32,113 bases of DNA from Sinimarinibacterium flocculans (GTDB lineage: Bacteria; Pseudomonadota; Gammaproteobacteria; Nevskiales; Nevskiaceae): positions 1-32,113 of the forward strand of contig NZ_QICN01000017.1 in NCBI RefSeq assembly GCF_003201205.1, written 5' to 3'. The translations under genes were made by a program, and so were the position numbers. This document shows, piece after piece, positions 31,654 through 32,113 of the stretch (position 1 is the stretch's first letter; every line of letters starts with the position of its first letter). The notes under the pieces were generated by a model. It was not told the origin of the DNA, did no database searches, and was given only the letters and a program-made list of their open reading frames with translations.

Positions 31654-32013
31654 ATGGGTCAGACCAACCGCCGCGCATCCGCATGGCCTTCGCTGGCCGT
31701 GCTGCTGGCCGTGTCGCTCTCGGCCCTGCAACCCGCCATTGCCGACGACACTCCGGAGCGTGAGCAGCTCGCCGCGCTCGCCCGCCAGCTCAACCTGATC
31801 GACCGCCTCGCCGAGCACGCCGCCAATACCGCTCCGCAGGAACGCGCCCGCTATCACTTCGACTACGCCCGACTGCGCTCAGACCTGAAGCGCGTTCGCT
31901 CCGGCCTGCAGGACTACCTCGTGCCTCAGCGCGCCCAGCCGCGCGATCCCGTCCCGCTGGCCGGCGATTACGTCCGCCGTGACCGCGCCGACGACGAGGA
32001 ACCGTCGCCATGA
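31654..32013 (+). CDS. RAQPRD-family ICE conjugation protein (TIGR01690)
   Basis: This 119-residue exported protein starts with a signal peptide (basic start, then LAVLLAVSLSAL, cut probably after AIA). The mature part is helical with ERARYHFDYARLRSDLKRVR, and it contains the family's naming motif RAQPRDP at about residues 92-98. Family members are encoded in the type IV secretion locus of clc/PFGI-1-type ICEs; the exact role is not known to me. Its stop overlaps the next ATG (ATGA), as expected for the conserved ICE operon. Its usual upstream neighbour, the TIGR03747 gene, is at the other end of this window. Confidence 0.9.
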   Translation: MGQTNRRASAWPSLAVLLAVSLSALQPAIADDTPEREQLAALARQLNLIDRLAEHAANTAPQERARYHFDYARLRSDLKRVRSGLQDYLVPQRAQPRDPVPLAGDYVRRDRADDEEPSP

Positions 32014-32113
32014 CGCCCTCTGCCGATCAGGTCGCCGCCTTCCAGGCCAACGGCGGCTTTGCGCCTTCGGCCGTCTCCGCCGTGGTGCTGGGCTTCGTGT
32101 TCGCCGTGTTGCT
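32010..32113 (+). CDS. ICE conjugation membrane protein, TIGR03758 family, N-terminal part
   Basis: The first 34 codons are visible before the window ends. The opening (MTPSADQVAAFQANGGFAPS) and the following hydrophobic stretch (AVSAVVLGFVFAVL) match the small membrane protein of the TIGR03758/DUF3262 family, which follows the RAQPRD gene in this class of ICE. It overlaps the RAQPRD stop by 4 bases. It confirms that the right edge of the window is conjugation-module DNA rather than cargo. Confidence 0.8.
   Translation, partial: MTPSADQVAAFQANGGFAPSAVSAVVLGFVFAVL

Noticed and set aside
1-32113. CRISPR array, tRNA or rRNA genes
   Set aside because: I saw no regularly spaced repeats, cloverleaf-like segments or rRNA-like sequence on reading through the window; a dedicated scan was not possible.

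Overview
The window is high-GC proteobacterial DNA (Burkholderiales, Pseudomonas or a related gammaproteobacterium; I cannot resolve it further). Both ends lie in the conjugation module of an integrative and conjugative element (ICE) of the clc/PFGI-1 type. The left edge holds the C-terminus of the TIGR03747-family membrane protein. The right edge holds the RAQPRD-family protein followed by the start of the TIGR03758-family protein. These genes are normally close neighbours in the type IV secretion locus, so about 31.5 kb of cargo sits between them.

Nearly all of the cargo is a catabolic island for a bicyclic or polycyclic aromatic hydrocarbon, and every step of a naphthalene-to-central-metabolism route can be assigned. 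The upper pathway is a 13-gene minus-strand block (28737 down to 14818). It starts with a four-gene envelope module (YCF48-like, RND/MMPL, DUF1302, DUF1329). Then come a NahE-type hydratase-aldolase, a LigA/LigB-type class III ring-cleavage dioxygenase, a NahD-type isomerase, NahAc/NahAd-type dioxygenase subunits, a NahB-type dihydrodiol dehydrogenase, a beta-class GST and an FAH-family hydrolase. A plus-strand block (11783-14757) supplies the Rieske ferredoxin, a NahF-type aldehyde dehydrogenase and a ferredoxin reductase. The lower pathway is a second minus-strand block (8434 down to 1893): ferredoxin reductase, gentisate dioxygenase, fumarylpyruvate hydrolase, salicylate 5-hydroxylase large and small subunits, an aromatic-acid transporter and a zeta-class GST that should isomerise maleylpyruvate. 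A plus-strand pair, CoA-transferase plus HMG-CoA-lyase-like enzyme (8589-10735), is an unusual companion and could serve methylated ring-fission products.

A NahR/NagR-type LysR regulator (10725-11630) lies in the middle. Three promoters, one per block, share one layout: a 15-bp box fitting ATTCANNNGAGTGAW, then 22 bp, a -35-like hexamer, 17 bp, and a GATTCT-like -10. The box resembles the NahR recognition sequence, so a single salicylate-type regulon probably covers the island.

The island's borders are worn. On the left are an unrecognised ICE-type hypothetical gene and a transglutaminase gene broken by a 5-bp tandem duplication. On the right are a truncated DDE transposase, a Tn3-family transposase remnant, a small ABM-type monooxygenase gene and a truncated IS3-family element. 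I saw no tRNA, rRNA or CRISPR array.
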